Shown here: piece after piece, positions 24,661-33,918 of the stretch
How the letters are laid out: each line of letters opens with the position of its first letter
Numbering within the stretch: the first letter of the stretch is position 1
Assembly (NCBI RefSeq): GCF_041261205.1
Contig: NZ_JBGCCH010000037.1
Span: 1 to 64,000, forward strand
Direction of reading: 5' to 3'
DNA length: 64,000 nt
DNA from: Catenulispora sp. MAP5-51
GTDB taxonomy: Bacteria > Actinomycetota > Actinomycetes > Streptomycetales > Catenulisporaceae
The notes under the pieces: model-generated
What the model was told of the DNA's origin: nothing
Databases searched by the model: none
What the model saw: only the letters and a program-made list of their open reading frames with translations
Translations under genes and position numbers: made by a program

Positions 24661-25700
24661 CTCTCGTCACAGATCCCACGGCTCCCCGCATCGCCATCGT
24701 CGGCGCCACCGGCGTGGTCGGGACCACCCTGGCCGGCCTGATCGAGGACCGCGGCTTCCGCTACCGCGAGGTCCACCTGGTCGCCTCGGCCCGCTCGGCC
24801 GGCCGCAGGCTGACCGTGGAAGGGCACGAATACGAGGTCGAGAACCTCGAAGGATTCGACTTCTCCCAAGTGGACCTGGCCTTCTTCTCCGCCGGCGGCT
24901 CGATCAGCACCAAGTACGCACCGGCCGCCGTCGAGCAGGGCGCCCTGGTCATCGACAACACCAGCGCCTTCCGGATGGACCCGGACACCCCTCTGGTCGT
25001 CCCCCAGGTCAACGCCCACGAGTTGGACAAGCGCCCGGTCAGCGGCATCATCGCCAACCCGAACTGCTCCACGATCCCGCTGGTGCGGCTGCTGCAGACG
25101 GTGGAACAGCGCTGGGGCATCCGCCAGGCGGTCGTGAGCACCTACCAGGCGGCGTCCGGCCAGGGCCACGGCGGCATCGAGGAGCTGCACGAGGCCACCC
25201 GGGCCACGTTGCAGGACCCTGACGACCCGGGCCCGGCCGAGCGGTTCCACCCCTCCCTGTCGTTCAACGTGATCCCGAGCATCGACCGGATGCTGGACAG
25301 CGGCTTCACCTTCGAGGAGCAGAAGATGCTCCAGGAGTCCCGCAAGATCCTGGGCCTGCCGCATCTGGACGTGACCACCACGTGCGTCCGGGTGCCGGTG
25401 GTCAACAGCCACTCCGAGGCGGCCTGGGTCGAGTGCCAGAACGTGGTCGACCGCGAGGAGCTGGTCGAGCTGCTGACCGCGCTGCCCGAGGTGACCGTGC
25501 ACGACAGGGACACGCTGGGCGCCTTCCCGACGCCCCGCACCGCCGGCAACCCCAACCACGTGCACGTGGGCCGGATCCGGGTCGCGCCGCACAACCCCCG
25601 CGGGTTCTGGCTGTGGATCGTCGCCGACAACGTGCGCATAGGCGCCGCCCTGAACGCCCTGCAGATCGCCGAGGCGCTGACCGAACGAGGTGTGGTGTGA
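24657..25700 (+). CDS. asd: Aspartate-semialdehyde dehydrogenase
   Basis: A 347-residue enzyme with the NADP motif GATGVVGTTLAGL, the catalytic Cys in NPNCSTIPL, the STYQAASGQGHGG segment and the C-terminal HVGRIR block. It reduces beta-aspartyl phosphate to the semialdehyde. Next to glutamate mutase and its own aspartokinase it might instead act on 3-methylaspartyl phosphate. That is inference. It overlaps the kinase gene by four bases (GTGA). Confidence 0.92.
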   Translation: MTLVTDPTAPRIAIVGATGVVGTTLAGLIEDRGFRYREVHLVASARSAGRRLTVEGHEYEVENLEGFDFSQVDLAFFSAGGSISTKYAPAAVEQGALVIDNTSAFRMDPDTPLVVPQVNAHELDKRPVSGIIANPNCSTIPLVRLLQTVEQRWGIRQAVVSTYQAASGQGHGGIEELHEATRATLQDPDDPGPAERFHPSLSFNVIPSIDRMLDSGFTFEEQKMLQESRKILGLPHLDVTTTCVRVPVVNSHSEAAWVECQNVVDREELVELLTALPEVTVHDRDTLGAFPTPRTAGNPNHVHVGRIRVAPHNPRGFWLWIVADNVRIGAALNALQIAEALTERGVV

Positions 25701-26809
25701 ACACGATCCCTGCGACCCCCGCGGCCGCGACCCCGGCCGTGCTGAAGTTCGGCGGGTCCAGCTTCGCCACAGCGGGCGCCTACCAGGACATCGCCGGCGC
25801 CCTGGCCCAGCGGGTCCACACCGAGAACCGGCAGCTGGCGGTGATCGTCAGCGCGATGCCCGGCGAGACCGAGTCGCTGCGGAGCCGGCTGGCCGAAGTC
25901 AACCCGCACCCGGCTGACGCCAGTACCGCCGGACTGCTCACCCTGGCCGACACGATCAGCGCGCACCTGCTCGCCGCCGCGCTGCACGAGGCGGGCCTGC
26001 GGGCCACCGTGCTGGCCGGGCACGAGCTCGGCTTCACCACCGACAGCACCTTCATGTGGGCCCGGCTGCTCACGGCCGACCCGGCACCGCTGGCCGCCGC
26101 CCTGGCCGAGAACGACGTCGTGGTGATCCCCGGCGGCCAGGCCGTCGACGCCATCGGACGCCCGACCTGGCTGGGCAAGAACAGCTCGGACCTGTCGGCG
26201 CTGATCGTGGCCGCGACGCTGCGGGCTTCGGAATGCGAGATCTACTCCGACGTGGACGGCGTCTACAGCAGCGACCCCAACGCGGTCACCGGGACCAGGC
26301 TGCTGGAGCAGATCTCCTACGACAGCGCCGCCCTGATGTCGCTGCACGGCGCGAAGGTCCTGCACCGGCACGCGGTGCGCCTGGCCAAGCAGCACGGCAT
26401 CACCATCGTCTGCCGGCTCAACAAGGCCCCGTTCCCGAGCGGGACGACGATCGGTCCCGACGGCTCCGCGGCCGACGCCGTGGTCCTGAACAAGAAGTCG
26501 GTGGTCCTGGAGTTCGCCGACGCCGCCGCCGCCGACATCGCCCACGGCACCTTCCACGCCCAGGGGCTGGACTCGGTGCGGCTGGAGACCGGGGCGCACG
26601 TGGCCCTCACCAACGGCTACCTGGACTTGGAAGGGTTCGGCGCGCGCCACAAGCTGCCCGCCTACCACGCCGTCGGCATCCCGGTCGGCGAGGTGTCCGG
26701 CAGCCAGGTCGTCACCACGATCGCGGCCGACGTGGCCGAGGCGGTCGAGGTGGCCCAGCAGGTCCACGACGCGCTGTACGCCCGGACCCGGCAGCCGGCC
26801 TACGCCTGA
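25697..26809 (+). CDS. Aspartokinase with reduced regulatory domain
   Basis: A 370-residue amino-acid kinase. KFGGSSFAT near residue 17 and the catalytic-domain blocks LADTISAHLL, GRPTWLGKNSSDLSA and EIYSDVDGVYSSDPN identify an aspartate kinase. Only ~100 residues follow the kinase domain, with weak resemblance to a single ACT-like fold in place of the usual tandem ACT domains. Feedback inhibition by Lys/Thr may therefore be weakened. With the upstream asd it would feed an aspartate- or methylaspartate-semialdehyde branch. Confidence 0.85.
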   Translation: MNTIPATPAAATPAVLKFGGSSFATAGAYQDIAGALAQRVHTENRQLAVIVSAMPGETESLRSRLAEVNPHPADASTAGLLTLADTISAHLLAAALHEAGLRATVLAGHELGFTTDSTFMWARLLTADPAPLAAALAENDVVVIPGGQAVDAIGRPTWLGKNSSDLSALIVAATLRASECEIYSDVDGVYSSDPNAVTGTRLLEQISYDSAALMSLHGAKVLHRHAVRLAKQHGITIVCRLNKAPFPSGTTIGPDGSAADAVVLNKKSVVLEFADAAAADIAHGTFHAQGLDSVRLETGAHVALTNGYLDLEGFGARHKLPAYHAVGIPVGEVSGSQVVTTIAADVAEAVEVAQQVHDALYARTRQPAYA

Positions 26810-26933
26810 GAAGCACCGGAGCCACCCGAAGCACCGCCATCCCGCGACCTCTGTTCCACCGAACACCCGCAAGGCCCACAACGAATCCGCAGAACCCGCA
26901 GAACCCTCATTCAGCCGAAACAGGAGTATGACC

Positions 26934-27959
26934 ATGACCGTTATGACCGCCTCCCGCATCGCCAACCCCGCGACCCTGGCCGACATCGTGATCCCGGACG
27001 CGGCGCGCGACTCGATGGGCCGGCAGCTGTCCGCGATGCCGGAGCCCACGGCGCAGATCGACTGGGCGATGGCCCGCTTCCACCAGATCTTCGCCACGCT
27101 GCCGGTCGAGGTGCTGCAGCAGATCCTGGACTTCGGCCGCCACTCGGACACCCCAGGCGTCGGCTACGTCCGCAACCTGCCGGTCGACGCCGTCCTGCCG
27201 GGCACCCCGGCCGACGGCGGGCCGGTGAACGGCAAGCCGAGCTACGTGGCCGAGGGCGTGCTGCTGGGCCTGTCCGGACTGCTGGGCGAGCCGGTGGGCT
27301 TCATGACCGAGAAGCAGGGGCAGTTGGTGCACGACGTCGTGCCGGTCCCCGGCGGCGCCAAGACGCAGACGAACCAGGGCTCGACGGTCTTCCTGAACTT
27401 CCACAACGACATCGTCCACGACCACATCGGCCGCTACGACGTCAGCAACCCCGACTTCCTGGTCCTGAGCTGCCTGCGCGCCGACCACGAGGGCATCGCG
27501 GCGACCTACTACGCCGACGCCCGCGACATCGTGGCCGCGCTCGACGACCACGCGCTGGAGATCCTGCGCAGCCCGCTGTTCCGGCTGAACGCCCCCGGCA
27601 GCTACGTCCGCGACGTCGCCGGCGGCGGCGAGGTCCTGTCCGATCCGGTGCCGATCCTCAGCGGTCCGGAGGCGTTCCCGGAGATAGCGGTCTCCGCGAA
27701 CGGCGTGCGCGCCATGACCTCCGGCGCGCAGGCGGTGCTGGACCGCCTGCAGGCCGCCTGCCGCGAGGTCTCCCACCAGGTGTTCCTGCGCCCCGGCCAG
27801 GCCCTGCTGATCAACAACCGCAAGGGGCTGCACGCCCGGTCCCAGTTCACCGCCCGCTACGACGGCGAGGACCGTTGGCTGCAGCGGACGTACGTGCGGC
27901 GCAGCCAGTGGAACATCCGCTACCGCGCCACGGAGGGGAGCCGCCGCGTGCACCACTGA
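26934..27959 (+). CDS. Clavaminate-synthase-like Fe(II)/2-oxoglutarate oxygenase
   Basis: A ~341-residue CAS/TauD-fold oxygenase similar to the VioC/AsnO group that hydroxylates free amino acids at the beta carbon. The facial-triad H-x-D is in NFHNDIVHD, and the distal His is probably in KGLHARSQF. The 2-oxoglutarate-binding Arg is likely in that same C-terminal region (RSQFTARY). It probably hydroxylates an amino-acid building block. The ATG at 26934 has GGAG seven bases upstream (alternatives at 26928 and 26943). About 125 nt separate it from the aspartokinase gene. Confidence 0.85.
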   Translation: MTVMTASRIANPATLADIVIPDAARDSMGRQLSAMPEPTAQIDWAMARFHQIFATLPVEVLQQILDFGRHSDTPGVGYVRNLPVDAVLPGTPADGGPVNGKPSYVAEGVLLGLSGLLGEPVGFMTEKQGQLVHDVVPVPGGAKTQTNQGSTVFLNFHNDIVHDHIGRYDVSNPDFLVLSCLRADHEGIAATYYADARDIVAALDDHALEILRSPLFRLNAPGSYVRDVAGGGEVLSDPVPILSGPEAFPEIAVSANGVRAMTSGAQAVLDRLQAACREVSHQVFLRPGQALLINNRKGLHARSQFTARYDGEDRWLQRTYVRRSQWNIRYRATEGSRRVHH

Positions 27960-27980
27960 CCCACTCCAGAGCAAGCAACT

Positions 27981-28019
27981 GCGGCGGGTGCCGCCCCGGA
28001 ATGGGGCGGCACCCGCCGC
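27981..28019. terminator. Perfect 17-bp terminator hairpin
   Basis: Positions 27981-27997 are perfectly complementary to 28003-28019, with a ggaat loop. The hairpin lies between the convergent oxygenase and LysR genes and can serve both strands. Confidence 0.9.
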
Positions 28020-28039
28020 TGTGGTGACTCGGCCCGCGT

Positions 28040-28939
28040 TCAAGCCGCGGGAGTCTCTTCCCGCACCAGGCGGATCGTCTGGTCGATGAACAGCTGCAAC
28101 TCCCGCGACAACCGCTTCCCGCGGCGCCACGCCAGCTGGATGACGACCTCGAACGGCGGCGTCCACGGCAGCACCTTCAGCACGCCGGAGGCGATCTCGT
28201 CGGCGACGGTGATCTCCGGCAGCAGGCTCACCCCCAGGCCCGCGATCACGCCCCGCTTGATCGCCTCGATGGTGCCGAACTCCAGGAACGAAGCGGGGGT
28301 GAGCTGCTCGGCGGTCAGCTCGATCTCGAACAGGTCGCGGTAGGAGCACCCTGATTCGGTGGCCAGGACCGGGACCTTGCGCAGCGCCTCGATGGTGACC
28401 GCGGGCGCCGAGGCCAGCGGGAACGAGGGCGCGGCCACCAGCACCAGGCGCTCCTTGGCCAGGACGACCGAGTCCAGCCCGGCGTGCCCGGTGTCCGGCT
28501 CCATCAGGAAGCCGACGTCGAACGTCCCCTGGCGCAGCGCCCGGCAGGTGTCGGCGCACAGGCTCGGCCGCAGCGCCAGGTGGACCGCCGGGTAGCGGTA
28601 GTGGAACAGCTCCAGCAGCGGCGGCAGCCGGTAGGAGGTGATGGACTCCATCGTGCCGATCGTGAGCGTCCCGGACGGCTCGGCGGGGCCCGCGACGTCG
28701 GCCCGGGCCTCGTCGGCCATGGCCAGCAGCTTCTCCGTGTGCTGCAGCAGCCGCTGGCCGGCGTCGGTCAGCTGGATCTTGCTGCCCAGCCGGTCGAAGA
28801 GTTCGGTCTGCAGCGACGACTCCAGGTTCCTGATCTGGTTCGTCACGCTCGACTGCGCGTAGTTCAGGTCGGCGGCCGCGCGGGTGAAGCTGAGCACGGT
28901 CGCCACCCGCTGAAAGGTCACCAGTTGTTGGAACTCCAC
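28040..28939 (-). CDS. LysR-family transcriptional regulator
   Basis: A 299-residue LysR regulator. The N-terminal winged HTH contains FTRAAADLNYAQSSVTNQIRNLE, followed by the effector-binding domain (GTLTIGTMESITSYRL). It faces away from the RiPP-like operon and ends convergently with the oxygenase operon. It is the most likely pathway-specific regulator of the hydrazine cluster, perhaps sensing an intermediate. No binding site was identified. Confidence 0.9.
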   Translation of the reverse strand: MEFQQLVTFQRVATVLSFTRAAADLNYAQSSVTNQIRNLESSLQTELFDRLGSKIQLTDAGQRLLQHTEKLLAMADEARADVAGPAEPSGTLTIGTMESITSYRLPPLLELFHYRYPAVHLALRPSLCADTCRALRQGTFDVGFLMEPDTGHAGLDSVVLAKERLVLVAAPSFPLASAPAVTIEALRKVPVLATESGCSYRDLFEIELTAEQLTPASFLEFGTIEAIKRGVIAGLGVSLLPEITVADEIASGVLKVLPWTPPFEVVIQLAWRRGKRLSRELQLFIDQTIRLVREETPAA

Positions 28940-29124
28940 AGATCCACCTCGTTAGCTCCGTCAGCTGAAGCTGGCTCCGGCGCGAAGACCCGGCAGCTGC
29001 AGATCGCTGCCGCGCCACACTGGACGCTACAGCCGGGCCGACGAAGTTCGCGTGAGCGACAAAGTTCCTTTGCGGGTCACATTTCGCTTACCCGCCGGCG
29101 GCGCGCCGGGATCCCGCCGCAGCC

Positions 29125-30507
29125 TCACACGGCGGCCAGCCGGCGCACGGCCTCGGCCAGGACCGCCGGCGGCAGCGTGTACGGAAGGTGGAGGCGATGG
29201 TCGAAGCCGCCGGGGTCGACACCGAAGCGCGAGCCGTCGGCGATCGTCAGGCCCGCGCCGGCCGCGCGCCGGGCGAGGGCCGCGGCTCCGGTCCGGCCGG
29301 TGTCCGCCCACAGCCCGAGGCCGCCGGCGGGGCTGCGCCACGACCACTGCGGGAGGTGCCGGGCCAACGCCGTCTCGAGGGCCGCGCGCCGCTCCCGCAG
29401 GGCGGCGCGGCGTTCGGCCAGGACGGTGTCGTGGCGGCGCAGCATGTCGAGCGCGACTATTTGATCGAGCACTGATCCGCCGAGGCCGGTCGCGGCCTGA
29501 TGGCGGGCTAGTGCGGCGGCGGCGCTGACCGTCGTGCGGATCCAGCCGACGTGCAGGCCTGCCTCGGGGGTCCCGGTCGGTGCGCCGATGGCGATGACCT
29601 GGTCGGCTGCCGCTCGGGGGATTCCGAGGGCGAAGGGCTCGGGCCCGTCCCCGTCCAGCGCCGGCTCCAGTGCGGTCTCGTCGGCGACGAGCCAGGTTCC
29701 GGCGCGCCGGGCCGCATCAGCTGCTTCAAGGCGGCTCTCGGCGGACAGGACGGTACCGGTCGGGACTTGGTAGCCCGCGCTGAGGTAGGCCAGACGCGGA
29801 ACACTCTGCAGGAAGGCGGAGGTCAGGGCGGCGCCGACCGGGACCGGGATCAGTCGCAGACCCCTGGAACGGAGCACCGCGAGCGCCTCGGGATGCGTCG
29901 GGTTCTCCACCAGGACGCGATCTTCAGGGCCGCAGAACAGGCCGGTCGCGAGCGCCATTCCGGCCCGGGGTCCGCCGGTCATGACGATCTGGTCCGGCGT
30001 GGTCGGCAAACCGCGGCACGTGTAGTGCTCCGCGACGGCGGCGCGCAGGTCGGGCAAGCCTGCGGGATGGCGGCCGGGGGCCGCATCGGACAAGTGGGCC
30101 GCGATCAGCGGTGCCGCTTCGGACAGCACCCGCGCCAGGTTCTCGGACGAGGGTCCGGCGAGGATCGGACGCGCCATGTCGATCTGGTCCGCTTCGCCGT
30201 GGACCAGCCGCAGCACGGGCGTGGGCCGCGGTGCCGTCGGCACTGTCCAAGTCCCCGACCCGCGCCGGCTCTCCAGGAAGGCCTCCCGCCGCAGCAGATC
30301 GTAGGCGGCGGTCACCGTCGTCCGGCTCATCCCCAGCGCGGTCGCCAGCTCCCGCTCGGCCGGGACTTTGGTGCGCGGCGAGATCCGGCCGTCGAGAATC
30401 AGGGTCCGTACCGCGTGGGCCAGCACCTGGTAGGCCGGGTGGTGTCCATGTCCGCCATCGGGCTGGGGCGCTTCACGAACCATCCGCGCCAGCGCGCCCG
30501 CGGTCAT
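29125..30507 (-). CDS. MocR/GntR-type regulator with degenerate PLP domain
   Basis: A 460-residue protein. The N-terminal GntR winged helix contains RTKVPAERELATALGMSRTTVTAAYDLL, fused to an aminotransferase-fold domain. The segment where the PLP-binding Lys is expected (S-K in family members) reads IGAPTGTPEAGLHVGWI, with no Lys, so PLP binding by Schiff base is unlikely. It is the last gene of the RiPP-like operon. Its ATG overlaps the oxidase stop (ATGA), which implies it is made with the pathway and may autoregulate it. Confidence 0.85.
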   Translation of the reverse strand: MTAGALARMVREAPQPDGGHGHHPAYQVLAHAVRTLILDGRISPRTKVPAERELATALGMSRTTVTAAYDLLRREAFLESRRGSGTWTVPTAPRPTPVLRLVHGEADQIDMARPILAGPSSENLARVLSEAAPLIAAHLSDAAPGRHPAGLPDLRAAVAEHYTCRGLPTTPDQIVMTGGPRAGMALATGLFCGPEDRVLVENPTHPEALAVLRSRGLRLIPVPVGAALTSAFLQSVPRLAYLSAGYQVPTGTVLSAESRLEAADAARRAGTWLVADETALEPALDGDGPEPFALGIPRAAADQVIAIGAPTGTPEAGLHVGWIRTTVSAAAALARHQAATGLGGSVLDQIVALDMLRRHDTVLAERRAALRERRAALETALARHLPQWSWRSPAGGLGLWADTGRTGAAALARRAAGAGLTIADGSRFGVDPGGFDHRLHLPYTLPPAVLAEAVRRLAAV

Positions 30508-31943
30508 CCCGGCAGCCGTATCGACTGGGGGAAGCGGAACAGGTCCGTGGGATCGTAGGCCGCCTTGACTTCTTGCAGCCGCTGGTAGTTCGCCCCGTAG
30601 TACTCCTGGGCCCAGTCGGCGAGGTCGGGGTCTGCGAAGTTCGGATAGACCGCGCGGGATCCGTAGGGCCGCACCGACTCCCACGAGCGGTCCACCCACT
30701 GCTGCGCGAGCTCCTTCTCCCCCGCTGCCGCGTCGGCGGCGACTTCGACGGAGTGCTTGACGGTGAACGACTGGCCGCGATGCGCGAAGGCCGAATCCGG
30801 CGCCGGGACCGCGTCGTACGCGCCGCCGAGCTGGATCAGTTCCACGCTGCGGTTCTGTCCCAGGCGCCGAGAGCCGCGGAACTCATCAACAAGCGCCTCA
30901 GCCGGGACGGTGGTGTCGAAGCACTCTGATCTGGTCGCGCGCCAGCCGTGCCGGTCCCGCGTCCCGTCCCAGAAGGCGATCGAGTCCCGGAAGGACATCG
31001 CCCACAGTGCCTCGACGGTAGGCGGCGTCCCCACCACCGACGCCAACGGGGCGACGGCACGCGTCACGGCCTCGGGCTCGGTGCCCAGCGCACTGCCGTA
31101 GAGCTCGAGGGTCGGTCCGGAACCCGGTGCGCCGTCGTCGCGCAGCGCGAGAAACGTCATGAACTCCTCCGGGAGCCCCCGGATCCATCCCTGCCAGCCC
31201 TGGACCACGGCTTCGGCGACGGCGAACGGCCATCGCAGCCGGAACCCCGACAGGCTCAGGGCCGGACGGGTCGCGAACGACAGCGAGGTGACCACGCCGA
31301 AGCTGCCACCGCCGCCCCGCAGAGCCCAGAACAGATCGGGATGGCGGTCCCGGTCGCAGGTCACCCAGCGGCCGTCGGCGAGCACGACATCGGCGGCGAC
31401 CAGGTGGTCGCAGGTGTATCCGAACCGCCGGCCGGCCATGCCGAGCCCGCCGCCGAGGGTCAGGCCGGCGACCCCCACCCGGGTGTCCGTGCCGACCGGC
31501 ACCATCCGGCCGGCTGCGGTCAGGAACCGGTTCAGCCGGCCGGCCCGCGTCCCGGCGGCCACGCGCACCAGGCGTCCGGGCAGGAAGTCCATCCGGTTCA
31601 TCGGCGCCAGATCCACCACGACGCCCGTCCCGGTGGAGAACCCGGCCAGGCTGTGCCCGCCGGACCGCGGGACGACCGGCAGTCCGACCCGGACCGCCGC
31701 ACCCACGGCCGTCACCACGTCGTGCGGCGTCCGGCAGCGCACCACCGCGGCCGGCAGGACGTCGTCGTAGCGGGCCAGGAACACCTGCCGCGCACGGCGG
31801 TATCCGGGATCGCCCGGGAGCAGGAGCTCGCCGTCCAGACGCGTGCGCAGATCACGCCACGGGCTTGCGGTGCCCGCGCCGCTTACCTGCGCATCCCGGA
31901 CCTGCGCGTCGCGGACCTCCGGCTCGCGCATCAGGGTTCGCAT
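30504..31943 (-). CDS. Berberine-bridge-enzyme-like FAD oxidase, probable bicovalent flavin
   Basis: A 479-residue PCMH-type FAD oxidase. RSGGHSLAGFSTG supplies the His and GYTCDHLVAADVV the Cys for 8-alpha-histidyl/6-S-cysteinyl FAD. GGGGSFGVVTSL and the C-terminal NYQRLQEVKAAYDPTDLFRF are family landmarks. Such oxidases catalyse two- or four-electron oxidations and ring closures. There is no signal peptide, so it is cytoplasmic here. The ATG follows the aminotransferase stop by five bases and has GAGGTGA upstream. Confidence 0.9.
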   Translation of the reverse strand: MRTLMREPEVRDAQVRDAQVSGAGTASPWRDLRTRLDGELLLPGDPGYRRARQVFLARYDDVLPAAVVRCRTPHDVVTAVGAAVRVGLPVVPRSGGHSLAGFSTGTGVVVDLAPMNRMDFLPGRLVRVAAGTRAGRLNRFLTAAGRMVPVGTDTRVGVAGLTLGGGLGMAGRRFGYTCDHLVAADVVLADGRWVTCDRDRHPDLFWALRGGGGSFGVVTSLSFATRPALSLSGFRLRWPFAVAEAVVQGWQGWIRGLPEEFMTFLALRDDGAPGSGPTLELYGSALGTEPEAVTRAVAPLASVVGTPPTVEALWAMSFRDSIAFWDGTRDRHGWRATRSECFDTTVPAEALVDEFRGSRRLGQNRSVELIQLGGAYDAVPAPDSAFAHRGQSFTVKHSVEVAADAAAGEKELAQQWVDRSWESVRPYGSRAVYPNFADPDLADWAQEYYGANYQRLQEVKAAYDPTDLFRFPQSIRLPG

Positions 31944-31948
31944 GGACG

Positions 31949-33142
31949 TCACCTCAGCGTCTCGACGGCCTGGCGCATGCGGGCGCAGATCTCGGCGAGG
32001 ACGGCCGGCGTGGTCCCGAAGTTGAGCCGGACGAAACCCTCGCCGCCGGCACCGAAGGAGGACCCTGAGATGAGGTCCACCCCGGCGTTGCGCAGGAAGA
32101 ACTCCGCCGGATCGGTCAAGCCCAGAGACCGGCAGTCCAGCCACGCCAGACAGGTCGCTTCCGGCTCGTGGTAGCCGATGCCCTCCGGAAGCGCCGCGCC
32201 GAGTCGGCCGCGGTTGGCCGCCAGGGTCGTCAGCACCGTGGTCAGCCAGGGGTCTGATTCCCGCCACGCCGCGAGCGTCGCGATGACGCCGGCCGAGCCG
32301 ATCCGGCCCAACAGATCCGGCGGAAGGCGGTCCAGGCCGTCGCGGACCCGCGCGGAGCCGACGTGGGCGACGGCGCAACAGGCCCCTGCGATGTTGAACG
32401 CCTTGCTGGCCGAGGTCATGGTGACCGTCCGGGCTTCGGTCCGGGCGGACAGCGAGGCGAACGGGACGTGCACCGCCGGCGCGTAGGCCAGATCGGCGTG
32501 GATCTCGTCGGAGATCACCAGCAGATCCCGGGCCTCGGCGACGTCGGCGATCGCCGCCAGTTCGGCGGGAGTCAGGACCCTGCCGGTGGGGTTGTGCGGA
32601 TTGACCAGGATGAGCGTGCGCGCGCCGGAGGCGGCCACCGCGTCGTCCAGCCGCGCCGCGTCGAAGCTCCAGCCATCCCGGCCGTGATCCAGCGCGACCG
32701 GTATGAGGCGGCGGCCCATCTTCGGCAGCGTCCTGAGGAAGGTCGGGTAGCCGGGCACGTGCATCGCCACGGCGTCCCCCGGCTCGGTCGCGACGTGCAG
32801 GACGGCTTGGAGCGCCTGGTTGAGGTCGGTGAACTCCCGCGTCTGCGCGGGATCCGGGGACCAGCCGTGGCGTGCGGCCATCCGGTCGCGGAAGGCTTCG
32901 CGCAGCGGCGTGCCCGCGCCTTCCAGCCAGGCCGGATAGCCCAGATCGCCGACGCCGGCGAGGTCGGCCAGGCCCCGGCGGACCGCGGGCGGTATCGCGA
33001 AGTCCAGCTCGGCCACCCACGCGGGCAGCACGCCGGGAGCAGCGCTCGCCCACTTGATCCCCGGCTTGGACCGCAGCCAGGCCGGATCGGCACTCACGGC
33101 GTCCCAGGGCCCTGTTATCAACTCGGGCATCGGCTCGGTCAC
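31949..33142 (-). CDS. MalY/PatB-like PLP enzyme (aminotransferase class I/II fold)
   Basis: A 397-residue fold-type I PLP enzyme. The PLP Lys is in TSASKAFNIAGACC, preceded by LVNPHNPTGRVLTPAEL and ISDEIHADL. MalY/PatB members are C-S beta-lyases or aminotransferases. With a precursor peptide that has two cysteines upstream, a C-S bond-cleaving or transaminating role on the peptide product is possible, but this is inference. The GTG start overlaps the methyltransferase stop (GTGA). Confidence 0.88.
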   Translation of the reverse strand: MTEPMPELITGPWDAVSADPAWLRSKPGIKWASAAPGVLPAWVAELDFAIPPAVRRGLADLAGVGDLGYPAWLEGAGTPLREAFRDRMAARHGWSPDPAQTREFTDLNQALQAVLHVATEPGDAVAMHVPGYPTFLRTLPKMGRRLIPVALDHGRDGWSFDAARLDDAVAASGARTLILVNPHNPTGRVLTPAELAAIADVAEARDLLVISDEIHADLAYAPAVHVPFASLSARTEARTVTMTSASKAFNIAGACCAVAHVGSARVRDGLDRLPPDLLGRIGSAGVIATLAAWRESDPWLTTVLTTLAANRGRLGAALPEGIGYHEPEATCLAWLDCRSLGLTDPAEFFLRNAGVDLISGSSFGAGGEGFVRLNFGTTPAVLAEICARMRQAVETLR

Positions 33143-33918
33143 TGTCCGCCGGCCGGGCCGGTGTACCGGGCCAGGAAGAACTCGTCGGCGTAGTCCAGGA
33201 CCAGGTCCGTGCCGAACCTGTTGAACACCGAGGCCAGTCCGGCCCGCAGCTCGGTCCGGGGCTTCGCCGGGACGCCCGCGTAGGCGGGTATGGCGTCGAG
33301 CCGGGCGAGGTAGTCGGCCTTCGTCAGGACGGCGGAGGTCCGATGGCTGAGCACGGTGTGGTCCGTGAAGTCCGCCGCCGCGCGGATCTCGGCCCGGGCG
33401 ACGACGTCGCGGCCGGGCCGGTCGGGGTCGTCGAGAGTGAGCGCGGCCAGCCGGCCCAGGCTGTGCCGGCGGTACATCTCAACCAGCGCTCGGCGCAGCG
33501 GGTCCTCGACGTTGGCCACGCGCTTCCACGACACCGCCAGGACGCCGCCGGGCCGCAGGATCCGCCGGGCCCGATGCAGCCGGACGCCCGGCTCCACCAG
33601 GTGCCAGGACTGGCCGGCGTAGATGATCCCGAAGCCGCCCGCTTGGCCGGCCGGCGGCTCCCAGTCCTCCAGGCGTCGGCTCAGGACACTGATGTGCTCG
33701 TGATCGCGGGTCCGTGCGCGCAGTGCGGCGGCCCAACGCTCATCCGGTTCCAGGCAGGTCAGGCGGATCCCGCGCTCGGCGAACAGCCGTGTCACGCGGC
33801 CTTCCGGTCCGGGGCCGACCTCCAGCGCCGGGGACGCCTCGCCGCCGACGTGGCCGAGAACGTCGTCCACGACGTCGGCCAGGCGGCTGCGCGGGGGCGC
33901 CGCGAGCTGGGCGGTCAT
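33139..33918 (-). CDS. Class I SAM-dependent methyltransferase
   Basis: A 259-residue methyltransferase with motif I ALEVGPGPEGRVTRLFAERG, an acidic residue in LTCLEPDERW and motif III near RILRPGGVLAVSWKR. It overlaps the radical-SAM stop (ATGA) and the next gene's start (GTGA), so it is part of the peptide-modifying operon. The substrate is unknown. Confidence 0.88.
   Translation of the reverse strand: MTAQLAAPPRSRLADVVDDVLGHVGGEASPALEVGPGPEGRVTRLFAERGIRLTCLEPDERWAAALRARTRDHEHISVLSRRLEDWEPPAGQAGGFGIIYAGQSWHLVEPGVRLHRARRILRPGGVLAVSWKRVANVEDPLRRALVEMYRRHSLGRLAALTLDDPDRPGRDVVARAEIRAAADFTDHTVLSHRTSAVLTKADYLARLDAIPAYAGVPAKPRTELRAGLASVFNRFGTDLVLDYADEFFLARYTGPAGGQ

Noticed and set aside
25142-27151. 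Long minus-strand frame opposite asd, aspartokinase and the oxygenase
   Set aside because: Composition is atypical and it is fully antisense to three well-supported enzymes.
1222-28939. Search for a LysW-type amino-group carrier gene
   Set aside because: No gap in the cluster holds a ~55-residue frame with a CxxC zinc knuckle and acidic tail.
26907-29018. Long minus-strand frame running through the oxygenase and LysR genes
   Set aside because: It reads the LysR gene in a wrong frame and is Arg/Ala-rich with no domain.
30504-33053. Possible fusion of the aminotransferase and BBE-like oxidase in one long frame
   Set aside because: The upstream part is a shadow frame of the aminotransferase. 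The oxidase has its own ATG and ribosome-binding site at 31943.
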